64,000 nt of DNA from Halorhodospira halochloris (GTDB lineage: Bacteria > Pseudomonadota > Gammaproteobacteria > Nitrococcales > Halorhodospiraceae): positions 372,001 through 436,000 of the forward strand of contig NZ_AP017372.2 in NCBI RefSeq assembly GCF_002356555.2. Reading direction: 5' to 3'. Position 1 is the stretch's first letter. Each line of letters starts with the position of its first letter. This document shows, piece after piece, positions 9,409 through 17,793 of the stretch. The notes below the pieces were generated by a model. The model searched no databases, was not told where the DNA came from, and saw only the letters and a list, made by a program, of their open reading frames with translations. The translations under genes were made by a program, and so were the position numbers.

Positions 9409-10203
9409 TTAACTCTCTGCTTTGGCTTTTTTGCTCGGAGACTTGCGCTTAGCTTCTCGGGTGTTTCTGCGTTCTTGAGCTTCCTTGTAGCGATATGACT
9501 CGCCGTCTATGGCGAGCACTTCGGCGTTATGCAGCAGTCTATCGATCAGGGATACGACACATGCAGCACTCGGGAAGACCTCGCCCCACTCGCTAAAGGG
9601 GCGATTGGTGGTGATGATAATAGAGTTCTTCTCGTACCGGCGGCTGACCAATTCGAAGAGCAGATCGGCATAACGCGTCGAGTAGGAGAGATACCCTAGC
9701 TCGTCGATGACCAGTAAGCGTGGCCTAGTGAAGCGGTTAAAGCGCTGCTGGAGTAGCCTCTCACTGTCTTGTGAGGCCAGCTCGGCGAGAATGGTGCTGG
9801 CGTTGACAAAGAGCGCGGTATAGCCGGCGATCACCGCCTGGTAGGCGATATTGCGGGCTATCATGGTTTTGCCGACGCCATTACTGCCGAGCAGGACGAC
9901 ATTACCGGCCTCGGGGATGAATTCCAGGCTCATCAGGGCATTGATAGCGCCGCGGTCACAGCTAGTAGGCCACGACCAATCGAATTCGCTCATCGGCTTG
10001 AAACGCCCTATATGTGCTTCGCTCAGGCGGCGCTCGAGAGAGCGGCGGGTGCGCTCTTGCTCTTCCCAGCACAGCATCTGCTCGATCCACTGCTTATCCT
10101 CGATCTCTTCCCAGTGGGCGAGGATGCCATGCAAGCGCAGGGCCTTGGCCCGCTCAATCATTTGCTGCTCAGGTGTTTTCGGGGTCATTGTCGTCTTTCT
10201 CAT
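9409..10203 (-). CDS. istB: IS21 helper ATPase IstB
   Basis: A 264-residue AAA+ ATPase related to DnaC. The Walker A motif is GSNGVGKT, Walker B is LLVIDELGYL, and the N-terminal helical segment typical of IstB (PEQQMIERAKALRLHGI) is present. IstB controls target choice and stimulates IstA strand transfer. The gene begins inside the 3' end of istA, overlapping it by 35 bases, the usual coupled arrangement. The C-terminus is rich in Lys and Arg. Confidence 0.95.
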   Translation of the reverse strand: MRKTTMTPKTPEQQMIERAKALRLHGILAHWEEIEDKQWIEQMLCWEEQERTRRSLERRLSEAHIGRFKPMSEFDWSWPTSCDRGAINALMSLEFIPEAGNVVLLGSNGVGKTMIARNIAYQAVIAGYTALFVNASTILAELASQDSERLLQQRFNRFTRPRLLVIDELGYLSYSTRYADLLFELVSRRYEKNSIIITTNRPFSEWGEVFPSAACVVSLIDRLLHNAEVLAIDGESYRYKEAQERRNTREAKRKSPSKKAKAES

Positions 10204-11701
10204 AGTTAGGGGTTAGGGCGTCGTAGCCATCGAGCCCGCGCAACCGGATGCTTGGCTCACGTTGACGTAGCTGCTCGGGTAAGCGCAGAGGCAGCGATGG
10301 CGGGCCAGGGGTTTGATCGCGGCGTTGTTCGAGGATCTGGCTGAGGGCATGTGGGTGGGGTACACCACGCTCGAGAGCGTGCTCAATGGCGGCATCGAGC
10401 TCGCTGGCGCCGTAGTGATCGAGCAGACGAAGTAGCGCAGCTGTGACGCTGCCGAGGCTATTGGTGCGCGTTGCCGCTTGCGAGAGAAACTCCTTGGCGC
10501 GCGGTACAGAGCTGCTAAGCCGGTCGGTGCCACGATGTAGTCGAGCAGCTTGCTTCTCTTGGGCTAGCTTATCGATATGGCGCGGGTCCTCTATTTGAGC
10601 GTGGCGATCATAGCTGCGTGGATGCGAGGCTATAACGTTCTCGCCATCAAGCACCTGGATCCTCTCCAGAGTTGCGCTGACGCTGAGTGTTTTGCGGACA
10701 TATTTGTGCGGCACCGAGTAGTCGTTAAGGTCAAAGCGCACATAAGGGGTTTTGCCTACCTTTACAGGCACGTTCTCATAGCAAGGAAATGGCTCGCTGG
10801 GTAAGGCACGTAGGTAAGGCTGCTCCTCGGCAAATGCCTGGCGAACACTGCTATTTTGCTCCTGATCGCAGCGCCGCTCGGCGGCAATGCTTACGCACCA
10901 GTGCTGCGCCTGCTCGTTCAGATCATCAAGGCAGTTAAACTGCCTACCGGGCCAGAAGCTGGAACGCACGTAGCGGATTGCCCGCTCGACACGGCCCTTT
11001 TCGTTGCCTCGGGCTACGGCTACTGGCCGTGGCTCAAAGCCGTAGTGGGCGCTAAGATCGAGTAGCTGCGGATTAAAGCGGATCTGTTCGGCGTAGCGCT
11101 CCAGCACCGCGCTTTTGAGGTTATCGTAGAGCAGGCACCTGCACACCCCCTGCCAGGCCTCGAAGGCGGCGACGTGGCCACGCAAAAAGTTGGCCGTCGA
11201 TGAGCCGAGGTAGAAGCGCAGAAAGATCCAGCGCGAATAGCTCAGGACCATGACAAATGCCATCAGTGGGCGCTTAGCCCGACCTATGGGCAGTTTGCCG
11301 AAATGGCCCCAATCGACCTGTGCCTGCTCCCCGGGCAGGGTACGCAGGCGCATATACGCCTCAGCGACCGGTTTCGGCCGGTACTGGCTTATCAGGTGGC
11401 GAAAGTGATCAGGGCCGCCCGAATAACCACGCTCGCGGGCCATGTCATAGAGCCGGCTAGCTGGTATTTTGGGGTAATCTGCCAGGGTCTGCTCGATCCA
11501 GGGTACATAGGGATCAATGATCGATCCTCGCCTAGTGCGTTGTGCACTAGGGATACCGGCCTTTGCCAGCACCCTATGGACGACATCGGTGTGGACATTG
11601 AGTTGTCGGGAAATGGTGCCGACGCGCCAGTGCTCGGCGTAGTGATAGCGCATGATCTGCGCCTCAAGCTCTTTGGATATAGCCATATCCTTACACTCCA
11701 T
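10169..11701 (-). CDS. istA: IS21 transposase IstA
   Basis: A 510-residue transposase. An N-terminal helix-turn-helix (WRVGTISRQLNVHTDVVHRVL) is followed by the DDE integrase core: QAQVDWGHFG (first Asp), CLLYDNLKSAV (second Asp) and ARGNEKGRVERAI (Glu). The C-terminal beta-barrel-like region and proline-rich tail fit IS21 IstA. ATG codons at 11701 and 11686 are both possible starts. The gene is transcribed toward istB, which it overlaps. Confidence 0.95.
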   Translation of the reverse strand: MECKDMAISKELEAQIMRYHYAEHWRVGTISRQLNVHTDVVHRVLAKAGIPSAQRTRRGSIIDPYVPWIEQTLADYPKIPASRLYDMARERGYSGGPDHFRHLISQYRPKPVAEAYMRLRTLPGEQAQVDWGHFGKLPIGRAKRPLMAFVMVLSYSRWIFLRFYLGSSTANFLRGHVAAFEAWQGVCRCLLYDNLKSAVLERYAEQIRFNPQLLDLSAHYGFEPRPVAVARGNEKGRVERAIRYVRSSFWPGRQFNCLDDLNEQAQHWCVSIAAERRCDQEQNSSVRQAFAEEQPYLRALPSEPFPCYENVPVKVGKTPYVRFDLNDYSVPHKYVRKTLSVSATLERIQVLDGENVIASHPRSYDRHAQIEDPRHIDKLAQEKQAARLHRGTDRLSSSVPRAKEFLSQAATRTNSLGSVTAALLRLLDHYGASELDAAIEHALERGVPHPHALSQILEQRRDQTPGPPSLPLRLPEQLRQREPSIRLRGLDGYDALTPNYEKDDNDPENT

Positions 11702-11767
11702 ATGCTCGGCGAGATGAGCGCAGAAACATGCGCCTCGGGCTTAGCGCAAGGCAATTCTCGCCGGATC

Positions 11768-12268
11768 TCAGGGACCCGAGGGGCGCAACGGCTCGCGGCG
11801 AGAATAGCGGCGCAGGGTATTTGTGCGGACAAATACCGAGCACGGGCGAGCGCAGAAGTCACAGCGCGGGGCGCTCTCTGTTAGTCGGCGCGCTTGCTGA
11901 TAATCGGGCCGCTCAACAGGCCGTGCTCGAGCTTGGTTATCTGGCTGCGAGAGCTTAAGTGAAGCATCACTATCAACAGGTGTGGAACCCTGATGCGTCA
12001 CTTTTTTGTCTCGGCTTAGGGATAGGGATAGGGGTCGAGTCCGGGCCCTGGCTCGATAACGACTCTGGCGCTCTGCATGCTTGGCTTTGCCTCGCCTAGA
12101 GTCTTGATAACGCCTACCCGCCTCGCGCAGGGACTGGCGGCGGGCAGCAGTTGCGCATTGCTGGCTACAGTAGCGATTGCCGCGATCGCATTGACTGCAG
12201 ATCATGACCTGTCGATTGCAGCAATCGCAAAAGAAAAGTCGGCGGGTCAATGCTTTAGGCTGGTTCAT
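11768..12268 (-). CDS. Cys-rich accessory protein carried by the IS21 element
   Basis: About 166 residues from the ATG at 12268 (an upstream ATG at 12295 is also in frame). The N-terminal half has CDCCNRQVMICSQCDRG and a following YCSQQC, giving several CxxC pairs, then an arginine-rich helix (RRQSLREAGRRYQDSRRGK) that looks nucleic-acid binding; another CDFCARPC lies near the C-terminus. It is upstream of and co-directional with istA inside the element. IS21 elements normally carry only istA and istB, so this is a passenger or regulator. Its function is not known to me. Confidence 0.65.
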   Translation of the reverse strand: MNQPKALTRRLFFCDCCNRQVMICSQCDRGNRYCSQQCATAARRQSLREAGRRYQDSRRGKAKHAERQSRYRARARTRPLSLSLSRDKKVTHQGSTPVDSDASLKLSQPDNQARARPVERPDYQQARRLTESAPRCDFCARPCSVFVRTNTLRRYSRREPLRPSGP

Positions 12269-12295
12269 CGGGGCGCTTATCCAGGTAAATTGCAA

Positions 12296-12722
12296 ACACT
12301 GGACAACGGCGCTAAACCCGAGGATACTGATATGTGCCGTGTCGCAGGACGCGGTGGGCGCGGCATCAGGAGGGTTGTCAGCCTCTGGTTACCTGATGTC
12401 GCGTCGCCCTTACTACTTGCCTACCGATTCTCACCCTCTTATAAGCAAATCTCCAGTACTTTTAGCTGCTTAAGCAATAGCTCTGTGGACTTGTGGACGA
12501 GCGCTTCGCGCCGCCCTGAGCCCTACGGGCCGTGTGGACAGCCCGTGGACAACCCTGCGGGTTGCCCACCGCCTGCCCACACTCTCAGGGCTCTCGCCCA
12601 CAGGGCCCACAGAGCCAGCTACTGGTTTATACGGAAAAGAAGGGACAAGCGAAAGCAGAAATCGACACAGAGCGTGGTAGTTAGTCTTAGCTTTTAGCTA
12701 CCCAGTAGTTATGCGTGTTCTT
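12296..12722. other. Non-coding right arm of the IS21 element
   Basis: About 430 bases between the Cys-rich gene and the right terminal repeat. It has a run of TGTGGACAGCCCGTGGACAACC-like short repeats around 12485-12620 (several GTGGAC and CCCAC motifs) but no convincing gene. The repeated motifs may be IstA binding sites or promoter sequence. Confidence 0.5.
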
Positions 12723-12765
12723 GAATCCTCCGCCAAATATGTACGGATTTTGGCAGCCAACAACA

Positions 12766-13163
12766 TCACCAACACCCAGGTAGTTAGCGACCTTCTGGAC
12801 CGACATCTGCTGGCAGAGGGTAATGACCATCGCCTCGAACAACTGCGAGAACCCGCTGCCTGGACGCGCCCAAGGCACCTCGACCTGAGTGGTCTTCCCG
12901 CAGTCCTGACATCGCACCCTGGGCACGGCGGCATGGATATAGGCCTGGTGCTCGAAGAAATGCAGGTGCTGCCAGGAACGCTGACGGGTGTCATGAACTG
13001 CTTGAGCCTCGGCGCCACAGGCCGGGCAGGCGAAGCGGCTGCCGCTGGTGAAGGTGATATCGAAGTCGATGCGCTTGGCCTGCGCATCAAAGCGGATGTC
13101 ACTGACTTTCCAGGGTGCACTCAACCCAAGCGCGGCGGTGAACAGGGCGTGCTCAGTAGCCAT
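12766..13163 (-). pseudogene. ISL3-family transposase, N-terminal part
   Basis: From the ATG at 13163 (ribosome site GAGGAG upstream) the frame encodes the zf-ISL3 zinc finger (FACPACGAEAQAVHD and VRCQDCGKTTQVEVPWARP) and the helix-turn-helix region ending YLGVGD, where the IS21 element enters. The native frame resumes at 9301 with DPIW. Reading past the junction only gives IS21 terminal sequence. Confidence 0.9.
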
Positions 13164-13245
13164 GGCAACTCCTCGCAAAAATGGTGTGGCGAGGCACAAC
13201 ATATAGGATCACACCCAGCGTTGACTACCTCGTCTTAAGCTGCTG

Positions 13246-14453
13246 TCACCCACACAATTCGCGAAGGGACCAAATTTCCGACCAGCTCTCTTCAATAGAA
13301 TCCTGCCGGTTAAGGTTCCAGGTTTCTCTAATGGTGCCTATCATCTCGTCCATTTCACCACGCATACATTGAGAAAGTCTTGACGACAGCTCATTGAAAT
13401 CCCTGGCATTAGCACCAGGGAGAGCCACATGATGTTCAAAAAGTAATTCTTTCTCATGTTCGACATTAACGTGTACTACTGGTTTGCCCAAAGCGATTGC
13501 TTCCATCATCACGCTGGAAATATCCGTTATCAAACAATTCATTCGCGAAAGCAACTCAAGAGAATCAACAATGCCATCTGCAGGCAAAATCACCATGCGG
13601 CTGAGTTGTTTAAAAGGCAAATTAAGATTATGGCAACGCACCAAGGGGTGAAGCTTGAGGTAAAGTGTCATCTTATTTGCTTCTAAATACTCGTCGAATC
13701 GTTCCCAGTCAAAGCCGTATATCTCATTAATACGTGGTTTTCTTGTTGGTGCATACAATTTGTGAAAATCACCTGCGTGCTTTTTCAGCACAGACTCTAT
13801 TGAGTCTGGCAAAACTACCTTTTCATCTCCGTTTCTTAGGTTCATGGCTCTGTAGAAGCGTGGATAACCTAAGGCTCTTATCTCAGGGACAGCACACTTG
13901 TCATTCATCTCCTTCCAGTAGCGCATGTATGACTCAACCGCGCCCTGAGCTATCGAGAAATGAGCATAGGGAGCCATAACCGTTTTGGGGTGATTGTTAA
14001 GATTCTTGGTTGTAAGTAATCCGGTATATTCGTGTCCTTTAGTTATCATGCCGTGGTAAAGCTTGATTATAAGCTGGTTCCTGATTTTGCCAACACGCCG
14101 CAAACCCGATAGCGTTATTTTGCTTGTAAATGAGTCATTTTGCCAAAAAATGGCCTGGCTGTTATAAGTGCCCAAAAGACATCTTTCTTCTTGTAGATGA
14201 AATCGATGCATTTATGGTTGTGGGCTCCCCGGTGTATTATTGCTTCAACTTCTTCAGATCTATTTGTGGTTCTTGCCACCACTTTTATGGCTTTATAATC
14301 TTTTCTTTCCAGAACGCGAATAAGGGGAAGGGTGTCTGAAGACGGTGCCGACGCCCGCAATGTAATGACAGCGGAATAGCGGTCAACTCGCACTAAAAGG
14401 GCTATAACCGATATGCTGTACGAAAGGGCTAAGTAGTAGAGGGCTTTAACCAT
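13246..14453 (-). pseudogene. CDP-glycerol glycerophosphotransferase-like (TagB/TagF-type) glycan transferase, frameshifted
   Basis: Two overlapping frames make one 402-residue protein. The C-terminal frame (from about 14150) has KLYHGMITKGHEY, a YAPTRKPRINEIYGFDWERFDEYL segment with LKLHPLV, and LITDISSVMMEAIALGKPVV, the conserved C-terminal motifs of the glycerophosphotransferase family. The N-terminal frame starts MVKALYYLALSYS at 14453. The break falls at a run of six T (coding strand; plus 14145..14150): one more T would read ARPFFWQNDSFTSKI without interruption. The ISL3 insertion replaced only the final Leu and stop with WSLRELCG and a new stop. The gene would transfer a phospho-polyol or related group onto a glycan. 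Confidence 0.75.
13272..13279. repeat. Right target-site duplication of the ISL3 element (AAATTTCC)
   Basis: Matches 8396..8403 exactly. With one copy removed, the host gene reads SWSEIL then TAA. Confidence 0.9.
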
Positions 14454-15045
14454 GTGACGCGTTCTAGGTTCCGGGCTAAGTCGTGTTAGTAAGTGCCTGC
14501 AAAGCATGCACCACAATTGGCTTTTCTGTTTATTATAGGGATGAGAAATAATAGATTAAGATTATCGGTCTTGGTTACAAGAATCAAGCACTGCAGTATT
14601 GCGGAGGGCCATGATGCTCCAAGGTTATATGTTCTTAGGGCGTGGCATAAGGGCACCTTTGAAGTCTCCCCCGGAGTCAGTCAACATCCACGGGTGGGGG
14701 CGCCGTGGATCCATCCGTGGATGTCATGGCGCCATCCCAGGCGCCATAACACCCACACACTCGGTAGTTGAGTGACTCCGGAGGAGTTTTCGGAGATTAC
14801 TAGAGGCAATAGGCACTTAATAGTCGGCTTTTTGAGGTGCCCACGAGTAAGTGCCGAAACTCTAGAGTGTTATGTAACTCACCGATCTGATACCTTCGAC
14901 ATAACACAAACAGCCTGAAGCACAACATCGGTTCACCTGAATAGGTTTGGAGCTGGAGTGACCCATTCTAAGACGAAAGTGCGAAACCCCATATGGATTC
15001 ATGCGTTAAAGTCATACTACTCATTCAGGGAGAAGCTTCACAAGC
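14454..15045. other. Intergenic region with a large inverted repeat
   Basis: No gene is credible. The region holds the inverted repeat at 14666..14786 and, just before the plus-strand kelch gene, the ribosome-binding sequence AGGGAGAAG about 12 bases upstream of the ATG at 15046. The upstream ends of two divergent genes lie here, so promoters for both are expected, but I cannot pick clear hexamers. Confidence 0.5.
14666..14786. repeat. MITE-like 121-base palindromic element
   Basis: Twenty-base arms at 14666..14685 and 14767..14786 are inverted repeats (18 of 20 match, core CTCCGGAGTCA-type). The interior has further short inverted repeats (ATCCACGG, GGCGCC). It does not match either IS end seen in this window and has no T-run expected of a terminator. 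Confidence 0.5.
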
Positions 15046-16017
15046 ATGGTTAGGAAGATAATTTTCGGCGTCCTGATTACCATTTTAATTGCAATCGCAA
15101 TCGCCTTCACAGCCTTAGGCTGCTCCGAGGAATCTGACCATTGGCGGGCCGCGTCGCCTATGCCAGAACAAAGGGGACAGCATGCTATCGCGGTTCACGA
15201 CGGTTCCCTCTATTTCTTCGGCGGTACGGTGACGGAAGATGTCCTAGCAGAAGGTGTCTTCAGCTACGAATATAGCACCGATACTTACACGGAGGGTCTT
15301 GCCTCCATTCCCACTAAGCGAAGCCGGCTTCAGGCTAGCACTGTGGGCGATTTCATCTACGTAATCGGCGGTTGGGATAAATCCCGCTATCTCGGTACGG
15401 TTGAGAAGTATGACCCCTTAAAAGATTCCTGGACCACCGGGCTTGAGCCTATGCCCACCATCCGGCGCGATGCTGCTCAAGTGGTCCACCACGGCAAGAT
15501 CTACGTGATCGGCGGACGGGAGAAGGGCAAGCAGGGATCCACAGCCAATGAGGTCTACGACCCTGATGAGGATGCTTGGCGCAGCTTGGCCCCGATGCCG
15601 ACCTACCGGCGCCAAATCACCGCCGAAGTACATGATGGCGTGATCTACGTCTTCGGAGGGGAAGATAACGAGACAAAGGACATGGACGTGGTCGAGGCAT
15701 ACCATATCGACGAGGACCGCTGGGAAACCGGATTGGCACCAATGCCAACTGGGCGCCACGAACCTGCCTCTGCAATCGACTCAGAGCGCGGCCAAATTTA
15801 TGTCACTGGTGGCGACGTGGGGTCCCGCGACGTTACTGGTGCCCACGAACGCTACGATATCGACACCGATACTTGGAGCACCCTTGACCCCCTTCCAATA
15901 CCCCGCTACAACTTCCATGGCCGCTGGCTCGACGGCGCAGCCCATTACCCAGGTGGCCGCGTCCCCGCGGGCGACGGTGTCCGAGATTACCACATTTATG
16001 ATCCAGGCCAAGACTGA
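15046..16017 (+). CDS. Secreted or lipid-anchored six-repeat kelch protein
   Basis: A 323-residue protein. Residues 1-25 form a signal or anchor helix (IIFGVLITILIAIAIAFTA) ending ALGC, close to a lipobox although the -3 residue is Ala. Six kelch repeats follow, each with a P-x-P/R turn and a final GG (IYVIGG, IYVFGG, IYVTGG and similar), enough for a complete six-bladed beta-propeller in the periplasm or on the cell surface. Kelch propellers bind or oxidise carbohydrates (galactose-oxidase-type fold) but no catalytic tyrosine-cysteine pair is evident. It is alone on the plus strand. Confidence 0.8.
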   Translation: MVRKIIFGVLITILIAIAIAFTALGCSEESDHWRAASPMPEQRGQHAIAVHDGSLYFFGGTVTEDVLAEGVFSYEYSTDTYTEGLASIPTKRSRLQASTVGDFIYVIGGWDKSRYLGTVEKYDPLKDSWTTGLEPMPTIRRDAAQVVHHGKIYVIGGREKGKQGSTANEVYDPDEDAWRSLAPMPTYRRQITAEVHDGVIYVFGGEDNETKDMDVVEAYHIDEDRWETGLAPMPTGRHEPASAIDSERGQIYVTGGDVGSRDVTGAHERYDIDTDTWSTLDPLPIPRYNFHGRWLDGAAHYPGGRVPAGDGVRDYHIYDPGQD

Positions 16018-16242
16018 AGGGAACTATCCCCTGACTGTCAGGCTAGCACGTCCTTGACAAAAAACGTCGTGTTGCACAACTACAGCACGCACCCCCAAGT
16101 TAATCAGGTGATTAATGATTGACCTGATTTGCGAACCTGTCGAGCCTGTGGAGGAGCAGTCGACGCAATAGACCGGCAAAGAAAAGAGGCTCCACGGATT
16201 CCATGATGCTAATAAATCCCTCCTCTGCTCCAAATCTGACAT
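16018..16242. other. Remnant region between kelch gene and R1 repeat
   Basis: Contains a perfect short palindrome CCTGACTGTCAGG (16030..16042), which may end kelch transcription, and an 8-base inverted repeat AATCAGGT/ACCTGATT (16102..16129). A minus-strand frame starts inside the R1 repeat (16257 downstream) and runs through here but resembles nothing I know. Confidence 0.4.
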
Positions 16243-16367
16243 CATGCGCCGCCCCCCAGAAACAAAATAGCCCCAAGCTTTCGGCACACGCTCGGGATGG
16301 CTGAGCGGGCGTACTCGCTTGGGGCGAATGTAGGCAAGCTGTGCCGCATCCCTGTCCTATAGTCAAG
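16243..16367 (-). ncRNA. R1 repeat, copy 1: candidate pseudoknot leader RNA
   Basis: One of three full 125-base copies. Read on the minus strand it starts CTTGACTATAGGAC and ends GGCGGCGCATG. Four segments in the order a, b, a', b' are complementary pairwise: CGGCACA (plus 16340..16346) with TGTGCCG (16282..16288), and GCCCCAAGC (16317..16325) with GCTTGGGGC (16270..16278). This order is an H-type pseudoknot. A GGGGGG ribosome-site-like run and an ATG follow the last strand by 15-25 bases, so the structure could control translation. In this copy the ATG opens an unknown frame, not the NYN gene. Confidence 0.55.
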
Positions 16368-16405
16368 ATCTCGGCATAGGCGCGGGGGTCGGTTTGGTGC
16401 AATAC

Positions 16406-17155
16406 CTACGAAGGTGCCCAAAAATCTTTCGCTGCAGCCAAGTCCGCTTCCGAATCGACCTCAGCCCACCCATTCTCAACAAACGCCGCCCGCGCCTCCC
16501 AGCCGCTATCGATCAGATGCTGCAGGAAGCTGGTCATGTACATGTTGTCGTAGTCCTTGCCGTCGTAGGTGGCATCGCGGTCCATGGCGCGCCAGACGGC
16601 GGGGAGTTGGGGGACGAGGTCGGCACGGACCTTGAGAAGCCCCATGTACTGGCCCTGGATCTCGTCGTAGCTCGACGGCTTCTTGCCCAGTTCGGTGATC
16701 CGGTTGCCGTCGGTAAGCTTGAGCGTCTCGGCATCCGCCAGCGGGTCGTCCATCCGAGCCTCCCAGTAGCGGCGCCAGGCGCGATCGACGGTGAGGCAGA
16801 CCGGGGCGTTGCATGCGAGCAGGGCGTTGAGCACCCGCGGCTCGTAAACAATATCGCCGTAGGCGATGATCACCTCGTCGCTACCAGCCATGACCGACTC
16901 GGCGGCGAAGAGGGTGGCGACCATGTTGGTTTGATCGAAGCGCTCGTTGATGTGCAGGGTGATATCCGGGCGCTGCAGCCACTCGGCCCGGTAGCCGCCG
17001 ACGACGTGGATATCTTCGATACCAGCGCCGCGCAGGACTTCGAGTTGGTGCTCAAGCAGAGGCTTGCCCTCAAGCTCGACCATGCACTTCGGCCGATCGT
17101 CGGTGAGCGGGCGCAGCCGGGTGCCTTGCCCGGCGGCCAAGATGATCGCTCTCAT
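16406..17155 (-). CDS. CTP:phosphoglutamine cytidylyltransferase-like nucleotidyltransferase (Cj1416-like), copy A
   Basis: A 249-residue nucleotidyltransferase: N-terminal AAGQGTRLRPLTDDRPKCMV is the nucleotide-binding loop (Gly8-Gln10-Gly11-Arg13, Lys23) and AYGDIVYE holds the metal-binding Asp101. In the Campylobacter O-methyl-phosphoramidate pathway the equivalent enzyme joins CTP and gamma-glutamyl phosphoramidate. The specific role is inferred from its two partners. The start at ATG 17155 overlaps the hydrolase stop by four bases (ATGA), so an upstream extension to 17230 is rejected. The 3' end sits at a junction with glycan-gene fragments that is shared by copies B and C. Confidence 0.75.
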   Translation of the reverse strand: MRAIILAAGQGTRLRPLTDDRPKCMVELEGKPLLEHQLEVLRGAGIEDIHVVGGYRAEWLQRPDITLHINERFDQTNMVATLFAAESVMAGSDEVIIAYGDIVYEPRVLNALLACNAPVCLTVDRAWRRYWEARMDDPLADAETLKLTDGNRITELGKKPSSYDEIQGQYMGLLKVRADLVPQLPAVWRAMDRDATYDGKDYDNMYMTSFLQHLIDSGWEARAAFVENGWAEVDSEADLAAAKDFWAPS

Positions 17156-17793
17156 GGGTTTGCTCCCAGATGAGTGGTGATGAGTTTTCGGTCGGCCTCG
17201 GCAGTGGGTGTGTCGCGCTCCGGGTGCCACATGATCCCGAGCCAGGGCAGATCAGAGTGGCGCAGGGCCTCGACGCTGCCGTCCTCGGCCCAGGCTAGCG
17301 CCTGCAGGTCATCGCCAAGGGCGTCATTTGGTACACCGTAATCGTGGTAGCTGTTGACGGTGCGCCGGCCATGGTTAAGCCACTCGCCGGTGACCGCATG
17401 CTCCTCGGCCACATGGCCGGTCAGTGGGACTAGATCCCCGCCCTGGTGGACCTGGATCATCTGCATACCGCGACAGATGCCGAGCACCGGCACCCGGTGC
17501 AGCCGGGCGTAGGCCAGCGCGGCGCGCTCGAGGTTGTCGCGCTCTGGGGCCTGGCAGATGTCATTGCCGCCACTAAGCACGATACCATCAGGGTCCAGGG
17601 CATCGAGGTAGTCAGCAGCTGCGCGAGCGTCTTGCGCGGCATCACCTTGTGCCGCGGCAATCGCGCTGCATAAGGGAATAGGCAGAAAGCCCAGGGTCCA
17701 GAGCAGCCCGCCAAGACGCACGTCCAAGGCATCGCGGGTCTCATCGCGCCCGGAGATGGCATCGCGGCGCTGGCTGACGGCTATGCGTCTCAC
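17152..17793 (-). CDS. Gamma-glutamyl-CDP-amidate hydrolase-like class I amidotransferase (Cj1417-like), copy A
   Basis: A 213-residue peptidase C26/GATase-fold hydrolase. The nucleophile is Cys107 in VLGICRGMQM, with His190 and Glu192 in MWHPE; SGGNDI forms the oxyanion side. In Campylobacter jejuni the homologous enzyme removes glutamate from gamma-glutamyl-CDP-amidate to release cytidine diphosphoramidate. Both gene borders are four-base ATGA overlaps, with the kinase upstream and the cytidylyltransferase downstream, so the three proteins are translated as a unit. Function is inferred from family and operon structure. Confidence 0.78.
   Translation of the reverse strand: MRRIAVSQRRDAISGRDETRDALDVRLGGLLWTLGFLPIPLCSAIAAAQGDAAQDARAAADYLDALDPDGIVLSGGNDICQAPERDNLERAALAYARLHRVPVLGICRGMQMIQVHQGGDLVPLTGHVAEEHAVTGEWLNHGRRTVNSYHDYGVPNDALGDDLQALAWAEDGSVEALRHSDLPWLGIMWHPERDTPTAEADRKLITTHLGANP

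Larger units (their letters stand above)
9307..12765 (-). mobile_element. Complete IS21-family element inserted inside the ISL3 transposase
   Basis: A 3459-base element ending TG...CA with 43-base terminal inverted repeats (9307..9349 and 12723..12765, 33 of 43 matching; the inner block TTGGCGGAGGATTC is identical). It is flanked by a 5-base duplication TCACC (9302..9306 and 12766..12770). It carries istA, istB and a third gene for a Cys-rich protein. All frames look intact, so the element is probably still active or recently so. Confidence 0.92.
8404..13271. mobile_element. ISL3-family insertion sequence, interrupted by an IS21-family element
   Basis: The ends are imperfect 30-base inverted repeats (24 of 30 positions match), starting GGCACCTTCGCAA on the left and, in reverse complement, GGTCCCTTCGCGAA on the right, both containing TGTGTGGGTGACA. 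They are bounded by the 8-base duplication AAATTTCC. The single transposase is split by the IS21 insertion at 9307..12765. Without that insertion the element would be about 1.4 kb, normal for ISL3. It inserted into the last codons of the CDP-glycerol-type transferase gene. Confidence 0.9.

Noticed and set aside
16406-17230. N-terminal extension of the cytidylyltransferase copies to a start 75 bases upstream
   Set aside because: The extension is antisense-like, and the internal ATG has the family N-terminus and an ATGA overlap with the hydrolase in all three copies.
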